NCBI RefSeq assembly: GCF_026342405.1
Contig: NZ_JAPEMU010000001.1
Location: forward strand, 7,998,001 to 8,062,000
Direction: 5' to 3'
DNA: 64,000 bases
Origin: Kitasatospora sp. NBC_00240
Lineage (GTDB): Bacteria > Actinomycetota > Actinomycetes > Streptomycetales > Streptomycetaceae
Positions 35,073-44,358 of the stretch are shown here, in pieces. The notes beneath the pieces were generated by a model. It was not told where the DNA came from. It worked only from the letters and a program-made list of their open reading frames with translations, and searched no databases. The position numbers and the translations under genes were made by a program. Position 1 is the stretch's first letter; every line of letters starts with the position of its first letter.

Positions 35073-36728
35073 ATGGAACCTCTCAAGGTCGGCGATCCGC
35101 GACAGGTGGGCCCGTACCACCTGCTGGGGCGCCTCGGTCGCGGCGGGATGGGCCAGGTGTTCGTGGGCCGGTCGCCCGGCGGGCGGGTGGTCGCGGTGAA
35201 GGTGGTCCACCCTGAGATCGCCGGCGACGCGCAGTTCCGCCGCCGGTTCGCCCACGAGGTCGCCGCCGCGCGACGGGTCGGTGGCTTCTACACCGCCCAG
35301 GTGGTCGACGCGGATCCCGGTGCCGATCCGCCCTGGCTGGTCACCGCCTACGTGCCCGGTCCGTCGTTGCAGCAGGCGGTCGACGCGCACGGGCCGTTGC
35401 CGGCCGGTGCCGTCGGCGCCCTGGGGGCCGGTCTGGCGGAGGCGCTGACCGCGATCCACGGCGCGGGCCTGGTGCACCGTGACCTCAAGCCCGGCAACAT
35501 CCTCCTCGCCGCCGACGGCCCCCGTGTGATCGACTTCGGCATCTCCCGGGGCCTGGACGGGACGCACATCTCGACCACCATCGTCGGAACTCCCGGATTC
35601 ATGTCCCCCGAGCAGGCGAAAGGTCTGGACGTCGGGCCGCCCGGCGACGTGTTCGCCCTGGGAGCGGTACTGATGTTCGCCGCGACCGGACGCGGCCCCT
35701 TCGGCGCGGGGTCGATCGAATCGATCGTGTACCGGATCGTGCACGCCGACCCCGACCTGACCGGGCTTCCGGCGCCGCTCGCCGAACTGGTCGGTACCTG
35801 CCTGGCCAAGGACCCGGCCCGACGGCCCGCCCTGGCCGATGTCCTGCACCTGCTGGCCGGGCCCGCCGCGACGGCCGGCCGGTGGATCCCGTCCGCCGTC
35901 ACCCGCATGATCGCCGAGCGCGAAGGCGAGCTGTCCGACCAGGTGGGCACACTCTCGATGACGGTCGTCGCTGCTGACCCGTCGGCCGCTCGCACCACGC
36001 CCCTGGGGCAGGTCCCCCCTCTCCTCCCGCCGGGCGCGTGGTCGGCGCCGCGCCCGCCCCGCCGCATGGCCCTGCGGGCCGTGATCGCGCTGTGCGCCGT
36101 GTCGCTCGCGGCCGGCGGCGCGATCGGCATCCGGACCGCACTGGCTCACCACGCCGACCGGGCGCAGGGCGCGGCCCCGTCCGGGCCGCAGAGCCCCGCG
36201 CCGCTGCCGACTTCTCCCGCGGGCAGCCGTGACCTGCCGACTTCTCCCGCGAGCAGCCGTGACCTGCCGTCGGCCGCCGCGCCGCGCAGCCCGGCCCCGT
36301 TGCCGGCCCTTCCGGTGAAGAGCCCCGCCGCACCGTCGGTGTCCGCGCCGGGCCCGGTCACCCACTCCGCCAGCGGGCTGTGCGTGGACACCGAAGGCCC
36401 GCAGCACGCCGACGTCACCCTGCGGATCAGCGACTGCGGATACTTCAGCGGCCAGATCTGGAGCTACCGCGAGTCCGGGCACTCCCTCGTCAACCCGCCC
36501 AGCGGGCTCTGCCTCGACACCGCGGGGCCGCCGGTGGCCGGCCTCGACGTGGTGCTCAGACCGTGCGGGAACTTCACCGGCCAGCAATGGGCGTACGACG
36601 CCGTCACGTCCCGGATCACCAACCTGCCGAGCGGCCTGTGCCTGGACACGGCCGGCCCTCCGGCCGACTACGTCAAGCTGGTGCTCAACACCTGCGGGAA
36701 CCGGACCGGTCAGAGCTGGCAGTTGTGA
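35073..36728 (+). CDS. Ser/Thr protein kinase with C-terminal ricin-type lectin domain
   Basis: A 551-residue membrane kinase. The cytoplasmic catalytic domain (residues 14-275) has the glycine loop GRGGMG, ATP-binding Lys43, catalytic Asp137 in HRDLKPGN, DFG at Asp154 and SPE in place of APE. A Pro/Ala-rich linker leads to one transmembrane helix (around MALRAVIALCAVSLAAGGAI) and a Ser/Pro stalk containing a repeated TSPA-SRDLP unit. A beta-trefoil with three repeats of SGLCxDTxGP-x-C-G-x-x-GQ-W follows. The extracellular lectin domain probably senses a carbohydrate. ATG 35073; ribosome site weak. Confidence 0.92.
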   Translation: MEPLKVGDPRQVGPYHLLGRLGRGGMGQVFVGRSPGGRVVAVKVVHPEIAGDAQFRRRFAHEVAAARRVGGFYTAQVVDADPGADPPWLVTAYVPGPSLQQAVDAHGPLPAGAVGALGAGLAEALTAIHGAGLVHRDLKPGNILLAADGPRVIDFGISRGLDGTHISTTIVGTPGFMSPEQAKGLDVGPPGDVFALGAVLMFAATGRGPFGAGSIESIVYRIVHADPDLTGLPAPLAELVGTCLAKDPARRPALADVLHLLAGPAATAGRWIPSAVTRMIAEREGELSDQVGTLSMTVVAADPSAARTTPLGQVPPLLPPGAWSAPRPPRRMALRAVIALCAVSLAAGGAIGIRTALAHHADRAQGAAPSGPQSPAPLPTSPAGSRDLPTSPASSRDLPSAAAPRSPAPLPALPVKSPAAPSVSAPGPVTHSASGLCVDTEGPQHADVTLRISDCGYFSGQIWSYRESGHSLVNPPSGLCLDTAGPPVAGLDVVLRPCGNFTGQQWAYDAVTSRITNLPSGLCLDTAGPPADYVKLVLNTCGNRTGQSWQL

Positions 36729-36839
36729 GTGGGCCTTCGACCAGGCGCGGGCCCCGGGTGATGCCGTGCGGCTTCGGCGCCGGCCAGGTCCGCCGGACCG
36801 ACGGGCGGAGGGGTTCGCCAGGGGTCCGAGGCCGAGCGG

Positions 36840-36875
36840 GCGGACCGCCCGGGCCGTCGGGCCCGGGCGGTCCGC
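36840..36875. terminator. bidirectional terminator between kinase and pntB genes
   Basis: A 15-bp perfect stem (36840-36854 with 36861-36875) around a 6-base loop, midway between two convergent genes. A decayed copy of this stem accompanies the pntB relic at 21531. Confidence 0.8.
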
Positions 36876-36880
36876 TCAGG

Positions 36881-36920
36881 GGCGGTGCAAGGCGGTGCAA
36901 GGCGGTGCAAGGTGGTGCAA
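36881..36920. repeat. 10-bp tandem repeat, four copies
   Basis: GGCGGTGCAA three times, then GGTGGTGCAA, ending three bases before the pntB stop codon. Confidence 0.85.
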
Positions 36921-36923
36921 GGC

Positions 36924-38381
36924 CTAGCCGGCCGCCGTCGGCTGACGGGCGGCGAGAGCCTCCTGGGCCTGGCCGGGGAGGGCCTGGAGGATCGCGTCCA
37001 CGCTCTGCTTGGCGTCACCGAAGAGCATGCCGCTGTTCTCGCGGAAGAACAGCGGGTTCTGGACTCCCGCGTAGCCGGACGCCATCGAGCGTTTGAAGAC
37101 GATCACCTGCTCCGCCTCCCACACCCGTAGCACCGGCATGCCGGCGATGGGGCTCGACGGGTCGTCGAGGGCGGCCGGGTTGACGGTGTCGTTGGCGCCG
37201 ATGACGAGGACGACGGAGGTGTCGGCGAAGTCGTCGTTGATCTCGTCCATCTCCAGGACGATGTCGTACGGCACCTTCGCCTCCGCCAGCAGCACGTTCA
37301 TGTGCCCCGGCAGGCGCCCGGCCACCGGATGCACGCCGAAGCGGACCTCGACGCCGCGCTCGCGCAGCCGGCGGGTCAGCTCCGCCACCGGGTGCTGGGC
37401 CTGGGCCACCGCCATCCCGTAACCGGGCGTGATGATCACGGTCCGGGCCCGGGCGAGCAGCTCGGCGGTCTCCTCGGCGCGGATCTCGCGGTGCTCCCCC
37501 TGCTCCTCGTCCCCGCCGGACGGGGCCTCGACGCCGAAGCCGCCGGCGATGACCGAGAGGAAGGAGCGGTTCATCGCCCGGCACATGATGTACGACAGGT
37601 AGGCGCCGGAGGATCCGACCAGAGCCCCGGTGACGATCAGCAGGTTGTTGTCGAGCAGGAAGCCCGCGGCGGCGGCGGCCCAACCCGAGTAGCTGTTCAG
37701 CATCGACACCACGACGGGCATGTCGCCGCCGCCGATCGAGGCGACCAGATGCCAGCCGAGCGTCAGTGCCACGAGGGTCACCGCGATCATCAGGCCCAGG
37801 TTCGGGCGCACGGTGAACCAGACCGTCAGTCCCGCGAACGCGGCCAGCGCCCCCAGGTTGAGGATGTTCTTGCCGGGCAGCGTCAGCGGGCGCGAGGCGA
37901 TCCGGGCGGACAGCTTCAGGAAGGCCACGACGGAGCCGGTGAAGGTGACCCCGCCGATGAAGATGCCGATGAAGACCTCGGCGTGGTGGATGCCCAGCAG
38001 GTCGCCGGCGACCAGCGTCTGGGCCGAGCCGTGGGCCTCGACCTCCAGGTAGGCGCTCCAGCCGACCAGGACGGCGGCGAGGCCGACGAAGCTGTGCAGG
38101 ACGGCGATGAGTTCGGGCATCTGCGTCATCTCGACGCGCTGCGCCCGCCAGAGGCCCGCCGCACCGCCGATCACCATCGCGAGGACGATCAGGGCGACCG
38201 CGCCGGCGGTGATGCTCTGCGCCGCCAGGACGACGGTGGCGACCAGCGCGAGGGCCATGCCGGCGATGCCGTAGACGACGCCGGCACGCGAGGTCCGGTG
38301 CTGCGACAGCCCGGCCAGGCTGAGGATGAACAGCAGGGCGGCGACCAGGTCCGCGGCGTGCGAGGCCGTGGTGGAAGTCAT
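36924..38381 (-). CDS. pntB: NAD(P) transhydrogenase subunit beta
   Basis: A 485-residue membrane protein, the beta subunit of proton-translocating transhydrogenase, which reduces NADP+ with NADH using the proton gradient. About nine transmembrane helices occupy the first 280 residues (LVAALLFILSLAGLSQHRTS, ...). The NADP(H)-binding domain III follows, with GYGMAVAQAQ, RFGVHPVAGRLPGHMNVLLAEA and GANDTVNP. ATG 38381 lies five bases after the pntA stop, so the two are one operon. The beta subunit is full length, unlike the truncated copy at 21.5 kb. Confidence 0.96.
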   Translation of the reverse strand: MTSTTASHAADLVAALLFILSLAGLSQHRTSRAGVVYGIAGMALALVATVVLAAQSITAGAVALIVLAMVIGGAAGLWRAQRVEMTQMPELIAVLHSFVGLAAVLVGWSAYLEVEAHGSAQTLVAGDLLGIHHAEVFIGIFIGGVTFTGSVVAFLKLSARIASRPLTLPGKNILNLGALAAFAGLTVWFTVRPNLGLMIAVTLVALTLGWHLVASIGGGDMPVVVSMLNSYSGWAAAAAGFLLDNNLLIVTGALVGSSGAYLSYIMCRAMNRSFLSVIAGGFGVEAPSGGDEEQGEHREIRAEETAELLARARTVIITPGYGMAVAQAQHPVAELTRRLRERGVEVRFGVHPVAGRLPGHMNVLLAEAKVPYDIVLEMDEINDDFADTSVVLVIGANDTVNPAALDDPSSPIAGMPVLRVWEAEQVIVFKRSMASGYAGVQNPLFFRENSGMLFGDAKQSVDAILQALPGQAQEALAARQPTAAG

Positions 38382-38386
38382 CGGGC

Positions 38387-39955
38387 TCAGCGCCTTTCGG
38401 GGGCGGTCGAGAACATGTTCAGCATGCGGCGGGTGACGGCGAAGCCGCCGAAGATGTTCACGCTCGTCAGCAGCACCGCCACCGACGACAGCGCGGTCAC
38501 GATCCAGCTCTCGTGGCCGATCTGCACCAGGGCGCCGATCACCACGATCCCGGAGATCGCGTTGGTCACCGACATCAGCGGGGTGTGCAGCGCGTGGTGG
38601 ACCTTGCCGATGACGTAGTAGCCGATCACCACCGCCAGCGCGAACACCGTGAAGTTCTCCGCCAGTTGGGCCGGCGCGAAGGCGATCAGCAGGAAGACCG
38701 CCAGCATCCCCAGGCCGAGCAGGCCGAACCGTACCGCCGGGGTGAGCCGGGACTGTTTCGGCTCCGCCGGCACGGCAGGGGCCGCGGGCGCGGTGTCGGG
38801 CGCGGCCGACACGGCCACCGGGGGTGGCGGCCAGGTGACCTCGCCCGCCCGGACCACCGTCACGGCCCGCTGGACCACGTCGTCGAAGTCGATGACCAGC
38901 CGGCCGTCCTTGCCGGGCGTCAGCAGCTTCAGCAGGTTCACCAGGTTGGTGGCGAACAACTGCGACGCCTGGGTGGCCAGCCGTCCGGCCAGGTCGGTGT
39001 AGCCGATGATGGTGACACCGTTGCCGGTGACCACCGCCCGGCCGGCCACGGTGCCCTCGACGTTGCCGCCCTGCGCGGCGGCCATGTCGACGATGACACT
39101 GCCCGGCTTCATCGCCGCCACGTCCTCGGCCGTGACCAGCCGAGGGGCGGGGCGGCCGGGGATCAGCGCGGTCGTGACGATGATGTCCACGTCCTTGGCC
39201 TGCTCGTGGTAGAGCGCGGCGGCGGCGCGGTCGTAGTCGGCGGAGGTCGCCTTGGCGTAGCCGTCGGTGCCGGCCTCCTGGGCGACGTCGACGGGCAGGT
39301 ACTCGCCGCCCAGCGAGCGGACCTGGTCCGCGACCTCGGGCCGCGGATCGGTGGCGCGGACGATCGCGCCCAGACTGGACGCCGCGCCGATGGCGGCGAG
39401 TCCGGCCACGCCGACGCCCGCCACGAGGACCTTGGCGGGCGGCACCTTGCCCGCGGCGGTGACCTGGCCGGTGAAGAAGCGCCCGAACACGTGGGCCGCC
39501 TCGATCACCGCCCGGTACCCCGCGATGTTCGCCATCGAGCTGAGCACGTCCATCGACTGCGCCCGCGAGATCCGCGGGACGGCGTCCAGCGCCAGCGCCG
39601 TGACGCCGCGCGAGGACAGTGCGCCCACCAGCTCGGGGCGCTGCGCCGGCGAGAGCAGGCCGACGAGGGTGGTGTCGGCGCGCAACCGGGCCGTCTCGTC
39701 GTCCGACGGCGCGTTGACCTTGAGGACCACCTCGGCGGCCCAGGCGTCGCCGATGCTCGCGCCGGCCTCGGTGTAGGCCGCGTCGGTGAACCCGGAGGCG
39801 GTGCCGGCCTGCGACTCGACGACGACCTGGTAGCCGAGGTCGAGCAGCTGCCGCACCGTCGCGGGCGTCGCGGCGACGCGGGTCTCCCCGGGTGTCGACT
39901 CGGCGACCACGCCGATGCGCTGGGGTGGGTGGTGGGTCGGGACCTGTGCAGACAT
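38387..39955 (-). CDS. pntA: NAD(P) transhydrogenase subunit alpha
   Basis: A 522-residue alpha subunit with the NAD-binding domain I (residues 10-390, similar to alanine dehydrogenase; IGVVAESTPGETRVAATP, GVGVAGLAAIGAASSLGA) fused to four C-terminal transmembrane helices. This is the enterobacterial-type two-subunit arrangement; many actinomycetes split domain I and the membrane part. ATG 39955 is preferred over the farther upstream ATG because the upstream part is not conserved-looking. Read with pntB from one promoter region to its right. Confidence 0.95.
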   Translation of the reverse strand: MSAQVPTHHPPQRIGVVAESTPGETRVAATPATVRQLLDLGYQVVVESQAGTASGFTDAAYTEAGASIGDAWAAEVVLKVNAPSDDETARLRADTTLVGLLSPAQRPELVGALSSRGVTALALDAVPRISRAQSMDVLSSMANIAGYRAVIEAAHVFGRFFTGQVTAAGKVPPAKVLVAGVGVAGLAAIGAASSLGAIVRATDPRPEVADQVRSLGGEYLPVDVAQEAGTDGYAKATSADYDRAAAALYHEQAKDVDIIVTTALIPGRPAPRLVTAEDVAAMKPGSVIVDMAAAQGGNVEGTVAGRAVVTGNGVTIIGYTDLAGRLATQASQLFATNLVNLLKLLTPGKDGRLVIDFDDVVQRAVTVVRAGEVTWPPPPVAVSAAPDTAPAAPAVPAEPKQSRLTPAVRFGLLGLGMLAVFLLIAFAPAQLAENFTVFALAVVIGYYVIGKVHHALHTPLMSVTNAISGIVVIGALVQIGHESWIVTALSSVAVLLTSVNIFGGFAVTRRMLNMFSTAPERR

Positions 39956-40287
39956 GTCTGGTGTCTCTCTCGTCGGAGGCGCTGCTGACCGGGTATCTGC
40001 GACAGCGGGGGACAGATTGGCCCGCTGGCGCAGGAACGTACACCTACCCGGGGCCCCGGACCGATACCGTGAGGCAGTGATTAGCCTCACTGCGTGAACG
40101 AAGGCGGCGGACGGGTGGTCCCCGCCCAGGTCAGAGGCCTCGGCCGGACCGACTCACCGGGCGGTTGGTCGGGCGCCGGCCGAACTCGACCGGAGACTGC
40201 CCGAGTTGTACAGCTGGCACTCCGACATCCGGGCCGTGCCGCCGACCCTGTGCCGCCGACCTTGCGCCGCCGACCCTGTGTCGTCCC
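39956..40287. promoter_or_regulatory. pntAB upstream region with 14-bp repeats
   Basis: About 330 bases. It contains three tandem 14-bp units (TGCCGCCGACCCTG, TGCCGCCGACCTTG, CGCCGCCGACCCTG) at 40237-40278 and presumably the pntA promoter. No additional gene is supported. Confidence 0.55.
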
Positions 40288-40905
40288 CTACGTCGTCGCG
40301 TCGACCGTCGTGTCCTCCCCACCGCTGCGTCCTTCCTCGGCGAGGCGTCGCACCGTTCGCTCCAGGCGGGTCTGCCGGACCTGGGGTGTGGGGGTCTGGA
40401 GGAGGGGGAGGGCGGTGAGGTAGCGGCCGGTGCGGTCGAGGGCCTGGAAGGCGCGGTCGGCCGCCGGGTCGGCCGCCAGCGCGGCGGCGAGGTCCTCGGG
40501 GACGGTGGCGTTGCGCTGGGACCGGTAGGCGCGTGCCCAGCGCCCGTCGGCCTGCGCGCGGCGGACTTCGGCGAAGCCCGGTTCGCGCATCCGGCCCTCG
40601 GCGGTGAGGACCGCCACCTTCTCGACGTTGACCTGCGACCAGAGGCTGCCCGGCCGCCGGGGGACGTACTTCTGCAGGTAGTACCGCTCGTCGAGGCCAC
40701 GCCGCTGACCGGAGATCCAGCCGTAGCACAGGCCCACGTCGACCGCCTGGTCGCTGGTCAGTGACGGGATCCCGGAGGCTTTCCTGGCCAGCTTCAACCA
40801 GACTCCCTCGTAGCGGGTGTGATGGACGCTCAGCCAGCCGGTGAATGCCTGCTCGTCGGCGAAGGGCAGGACCTCGACCCCGTCGAGCTGCTCCGTGTTC
40901 TCCAT
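40288..40905 (-). CDS. YdeI/OmpD-associated family protein
   Basis: A 205-residue cytoplasmic protein of the YdeI family (bacteriocin-protection/DUF1801-type C-terminus). Recognisable segments are FTGWLSVHHTRYEGVWLKLA near residue 25, the signature VGLCYGWISGQRRGLDERYY (around 57-77), and the C-terminal RTGRYLTALPLLQTPTPQVR helix. Biochemical function is not established for the family. It is read leftward upstream of pntA, with a 330-base gap, so probably a separate unit. Confidence 0.85.
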   Translation of the reverse strand: MENTEQLDGVEVLPFADEQAFTGWLSVHHTRYEGVWLKLARKASGIPSLTSDQAVDVGLCYGWISGQRRGLDERYYLQKYVPRRPGSLWSQVNVEKVAVLTAEGRMREPGFAEVRRAQADGRWARAYRSQRNATVPEDLAAALAADPAADRAFQALDRTGRYLTALPLLQTPTPQVRQTRLERTVRRLAEEGRSGGEDTTVDATT

Positions 40906-41037
40906 CCGGCCAGGCTAGTCGGGTGGGGTGCCGGCGCGGGGGTCCGCCGGACGGCCGGTGGCGCTGGCGCCCGCTCCCGGGCCGGGGAGGCCAGGGAGCG
41001 GACGGGGACGCGAGGCGGGGGAGGGTTCGGACCTCCG

Positions 41038-42744
41038 CTACCGGCCGACGGGGTGCGGCGCGGCAGCCGGACGGGCGTGCAGCACGCTGCCGTCCAGCGG
41101 CAGCGGCGCGTGGCCGACGAGGACGAGCCCCGCGTCGGCGAGGAGCCGGGCGTAGTGGTCGGCGCGCCGTTCACGGCCTCCGACGTTGCACCGCATGTGC
41201 AGGTCCCAGGCCGTGGCCAGCGAGGCCGAGTCGTCGGCGGGCAGCAGGCGTTCGACGATCAGCAGGTCGGCGTCGGCGGGCATGGCGCGGGCGCAGTGGC
41301 GCAGGATCTCGCGGCACCGCTCGTCGTCCCAGTCGTGCAGGATGCGGGAGAGGATGTAGACGTCACCGTCCGGTGGTACGTCCGCGAAGTCGCCCGCCCG
41401 GTGGACGCAGCGCCCGCCGAGGCCGGCGGCCTCCATGGTGCGGCGCGCCGCTTCGAGGACGTGCGGGCGTTCGAGCAGGACACCGTCCAGGCGTGGGTGG
41501 GCGGTGAGGATGCGGCCGAGCAGGGCCCCGTTCCCGCCCGCGATGTCGACGACGGTCCGGCGGCCGGGCGCGTTGCTGGCGGCCGTGACGACGGGGTGCT
41601 CGGTGAGCGGGGCGAACATGCGTGAACCGGCGGCCATCGAGAGGTCGAAGAGTTCGGCGAGTTCCGGGTCCCGGGCGAAGTGCTCGAAGTGGTTCTCGCC
41701 GAAGAGGTGGTCGAAGGCGGCCTCTCCGGTCCGTAGGGTGTGACCGAGTGCGCCGAAGGACCGGTAGAACGGGCCGCCGTACATCAGGGCCAGCGGTCGC
41801 ATGGAGTCCGGGGCGTCCGCGCGGAGCAGCGCGCCGAGCTCGGTGAGCCGGAAGCCGTCCCCCTCGGTCGCCACCAGGCCCAGCATGCCGAGGTAGCGCA
41901 GCAGCGTCGCCATGCTCGCCGGATCGGCGCCGACCGCCCGCGCCAGCGTCCCGGCGTCGGATCCCGACCCGGTGCACATGGCGTCGGGCACCCGCAGCTC
42001 GGCGAAGACGGCCAGGGCCTGGGTGGTCCACGCTCCGGTCATCAGGCGCAGGAGCGTTTCGGCGGAGTTCCGTGCCCGGTGCTCGTCCAGGTGGGCGGCG
42101 AGGACGTCGCGGTGGTCGCCGGGCGCGTAGAGCTCCACCCGCCGGTAGCCGGCCTTGGTGTCGGTGGGCGCGGTGAAGTAGAACACCGTGCCGTCCTCGT
42201 GCGGGTTGTACCCGCCGCCGTCGGCCGTCGCGCCGTGCCGCGCGAAGATCGCGCACATGCCGCGCAGGACCAGTGGATCCGGGCGCTCGATCTCGAAGGC
42301 GAGGTGCGCCTCGTGCTCCCGGACGCGTTCCTGCTCGGCGATCCCGGTGAGATCGGAGCCCGGCGGCACGGGCAGGGTGAACAGCTCGACGGTCCGGCGC
42401 GTCCCGTCATGGCCGGCCACGGGCGGGCGGAGGATCCGCACGTCGAGGTCGGCCGCGTCGCGCCGGTGCCGGGCGGCGAGCCGGTCCCGGACGACCACGC
42501 TGGGCTGCGGGGGCACGTCGGCGGACAGCCCGCAGTCGGCCAGGACGGTGTGCAGCGCTTCGGGGGCCGGCGGGAAGACCAGGAGCGCGGCGTGCGAGAA
42601 CCGGCAGCGGTCCACCAGGGCCCGCAGTTCCAGGGCGTCCAGGCCGGGCAGGAGCAGCGGCAGCAGGGCGGCGGTGTCCTGCCGGCGGACGAAGTCGACC
42701 GTCTCGACCAGGCGGTCGGTGTCGGTCGTGAAGGAAGTGGGCAT
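41038..42744 (-). CDS. O-methyltransferase with extra N-terminal VOC-like domain
   Basis: A 568-residue fusion. Residues ~225-568 form a standard SAM-dependent O-methyltransferase: a dimerisation part with RLMTGAWTTQALAVFAELRV and SAM motif VVDIAGGNGALLGRIL. The catalytic-base region ILHDWDDERCREILRHCARA follows. Residues ~100-215 look like a vicinal-oxygen-chelate/glyoxalase-type module (HLAFEIERPDPLVL, GTVFYFTAPTDTKAGYRRVE). Normal enzymes of this group are about 340 residues, so the N-terminal 220 are additional. It lies downstream of the PobA-like monooxygenase gene on the same strand, 111 bases apart, which points to a hydroxylation-methylation pair in secondary metabolism. Confidence 0.85.
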   Translation of the reverse strand: MPTSFTTDTDRLVETVDFVRRQDTAALLPLLLPGLDALELRALVDRCRFSHAALLVFPPAPEALHTVLADCGLSADVPPQPSVVVRDRLAARHRRDAADLDVRILRPPVAGHDGTRRTVELFTLPVPPGSDLTGIAEQERVREHEAHLAFEIERPDPLVLRGMCAIFARHGATADGGGYNPHEDGTVFYFTAPTDTKAGYRRVELYAPGDHRDVLAAHLDEHRARNSAETLLRLMTGAWTTQALAVFAELRVPDAMCTGSGSDAGTLARAVGADPASMATLLRYLGMLGLVATEGDGFRLTELGALLRADAPDSMRPLALMYGGPFYRSFGALGHTLRTGEAAFDHLFGENHFEHFARDPELAELFDLSMAAGSRMFAPLTEHPVVTAASNAPGRRTVVDIAGGNGALLGRILTAHPRLDGVLLERPHVLEAARRTMEAAGLGGRCVHRAGDFADVPPDGDVYILSRILHDWDDERCREILRHCARAMPADADLLIVERLLPADDSASLATAWDLHMRCNVGGRERRADHYARLLADAGLVLVGHAPLPLDGSVLHARPAAAPHPVGR

Positions 42745-42855
42745 GGCGAAGCGTTCTCGATTCGGGTGTCGGTGAAGGTCGTACTCGCCCGAAGGCCGGT
42801 ACTCGATTGGAGACCGGCCCGCGGGCGCGTTCCGGTGCGCGGACGAAAGCGGATC

Positions 42856-44067
42856 TCAGACGCCGACGTAGTGTTCGGCGAACCAGTCCTGGGAGCTGCG
42901 CGAGGTGCTCAGCGACGCGAGGCGGGAGCGGCGCAGGGAGTCCTCGAACGTCGACCCGCCGTCCGGGCCGGGGGCGCGGTGCAGCAGCCGGACCATCCAC
43001 CGGGAGAACTCCTGCGCGCGCCAGATGTGCTCCAGGCACTGCGCCGAGTAGCGTGCGAGCCCGTCGGGGTTGCCGTGGCCGAGGTCGTCGATCAGGGCGA
43101 GCGCGAGGATCTCGGCCTCCAGCACCGCGAGGTTCGCGCCCTTGGCCGCGGACGGGCTGAGCAGGCTCGCGGCGTCGCCCGCGAGGAAGAGCGAGCCGTG
43201 CCGCAGGGGTTCGAGCACGTCGGACTCGAGGTTCACCACGGCACGTTCGAGGACCGGGCCGCGGCGCAGCGGGCCGTAGTCCGCGGCCCGCATCCGCAGC
43301 GACAGCTCGTCCCAGATCCGGTCCTCGGACCATGCGTCGGGTGAGGTGCCGCGCTCGCACTGCAGGTAGTAGCGCGTGATCTCGGGCGTGCGTGCCATGT
43401 GCCCGGCGAAGCCGCGGGGGTGCACGGCGTAACCCACCGCGTCCAGGCTCGGCGGCGCCTGGGCGAGCAGGCCGAGCCAGGAGACGCCGTGGTCGAGGTG
43501 ATGGCGGCGGACCGCGCCGGGCGGGAGCGAGCGCCGGGCGGCGCCGTGCCGGCCGTCGCAGCCGGCGACGTACCTGCCCTGCCAGCTGCCGGTGCTGCCG
43601 TCGGCCTCCCGCACGGTGACGGTCGGGCGGGCGCCGTCCGCGTCCCGGACGGTGAGCGCCTCGGTGCCGAAACGCACGCGGCCGCCGGTGTCCAGGTATC
43701 GCGTCAGCAGGTCCGTCACCAGTTCGTGCTGCGGGTAGACGGTGTGTGGCTCCCCCCGGCCGAGGCTGCCGTAGTCGAGGCGGAAGCGGCCGTCCTCGGT
43801 GCGGAACTCGCAGGTCGAGTGCTGCCGGCCGCGCCGGTGGAGGCCTCCGGCCAGGCCGTGCCGCTCCAGGATCCGTACGGTGTTCGCGGCGAGGAAGCCG
43901 GCCCGCGAGCGGGACTGGACCTGTGCGCGGGTGGCGCGCTCCAGGACGACGCAGTCGACCCCGTTCGTCTGCAGCAGGTTCCCGAGCACCAGTCCGGCGG
44001 GCCCGGCGCCGAGGATGACCACGTCGGCCTTGTCACGTAATGCTCTTGTGCTCTGAGTGTCCGTCAC
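42856..44067 (-). CDS. PobA-like FAD-dependent aromatic monooxygenase
   Basis: A 403-residue flavoprotein hydroxylase of the 4-hydroxybenzoate 3-monooxygenase type. The FAD motif GAGPAG is at residues 20-25, the DG fingerprint appears as AGCDGRHGAAR, and the second FAD motif is SLFLAGDAASLLSPSAAKGANLAV. GTG 44067 is taken as start, although no clear Shine-Dalgarno sequence precedes it; the AT-rich upstream stretch fits a promoter. Codon 10 is TTA (+ strand 44038-44040), the only rare leucine codon I noticed in a confident gene here, implying dependence on the BldA tRNA. It is co-directional with the O-methyltransferase gene, probably modifying the same aromatic substrate. Confidence 0.9.
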   Translation of the reverse strand: MTDTQSTRALRDKADVVILGAGPAGLVLGNLLQTNGVDCVVLERATRAQVQSRSRAGFLAANTVRILERHGLAGGLHRRGRQHSTCEFRTEDGRFRLDYGSLGRGEPHTVYPQHELVTDLLTRYLDTGGRVRFGTEALTVRDADGARPTVTVREADGSTGSWQGRYVAGCDGRHGAARRSLPPGAVRRHHLDHGVSWLGLLAQAPPSLDAVGYAVHPRGFAGHMARTPEITRYYLQCERGTSPDAWSEDRIWDELSLRMRAADYGPLRRGPVLERAVVNLESDVLEPLRHGSLFLAGDAASLLSPSAAKGANLAVLEAEILALALIDDLGHGNPDGLARYSAQCLEHIWRAQEFSRWMVRLLHRAPGPDGGSTFEDSLRRSRLASLSTSRSSQDWFAEHYVGV

Positions 44068-44256
44068 AGAAAAAGATCATAGACAGTGGCAAACGTCCCG
44101 CAGGGGCAGATTCACTCGTACGGACGCAGCGGGCCTGTGACGGCCGATCGTCGGTCTTCGTGCCGCTGCGTCGTGCCCTCGCCGGGCGGCCGGGACGGCC
44201 TCGTCGGCGGTTCGGGACGGCGGCCCGGGGCACCGGCTCGGTCGATGCCGGGGAGC

Positions 44257-44337
44257 GGCCCGGTGACGGCCGGACCGCCGGGGAGCGCATCAGGGGGCCG
44301 GGGGTCCGGGGAGCCGGGGCCCGGTGACGGCCGGACC
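44257..44337. repeat. 20-bp direct repeat
   Basis: GGCCCGGTGACGGCCGGACC occurs at 44257-44276 and 44318-44337, exact copies 61 bases apart, in the gap right of the monooxygenase gene. Confidence 0.7.
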
Positions 44338-44358
44338 TGCCGAAGGGAAGGTGCCGGC

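Noticed and set aside
36881..36920. 10-bp iterons as a replication origin
   Set aside because: Only four contiguous copies between convergent genes, with no Rep gene or AT-rich unwinding region.
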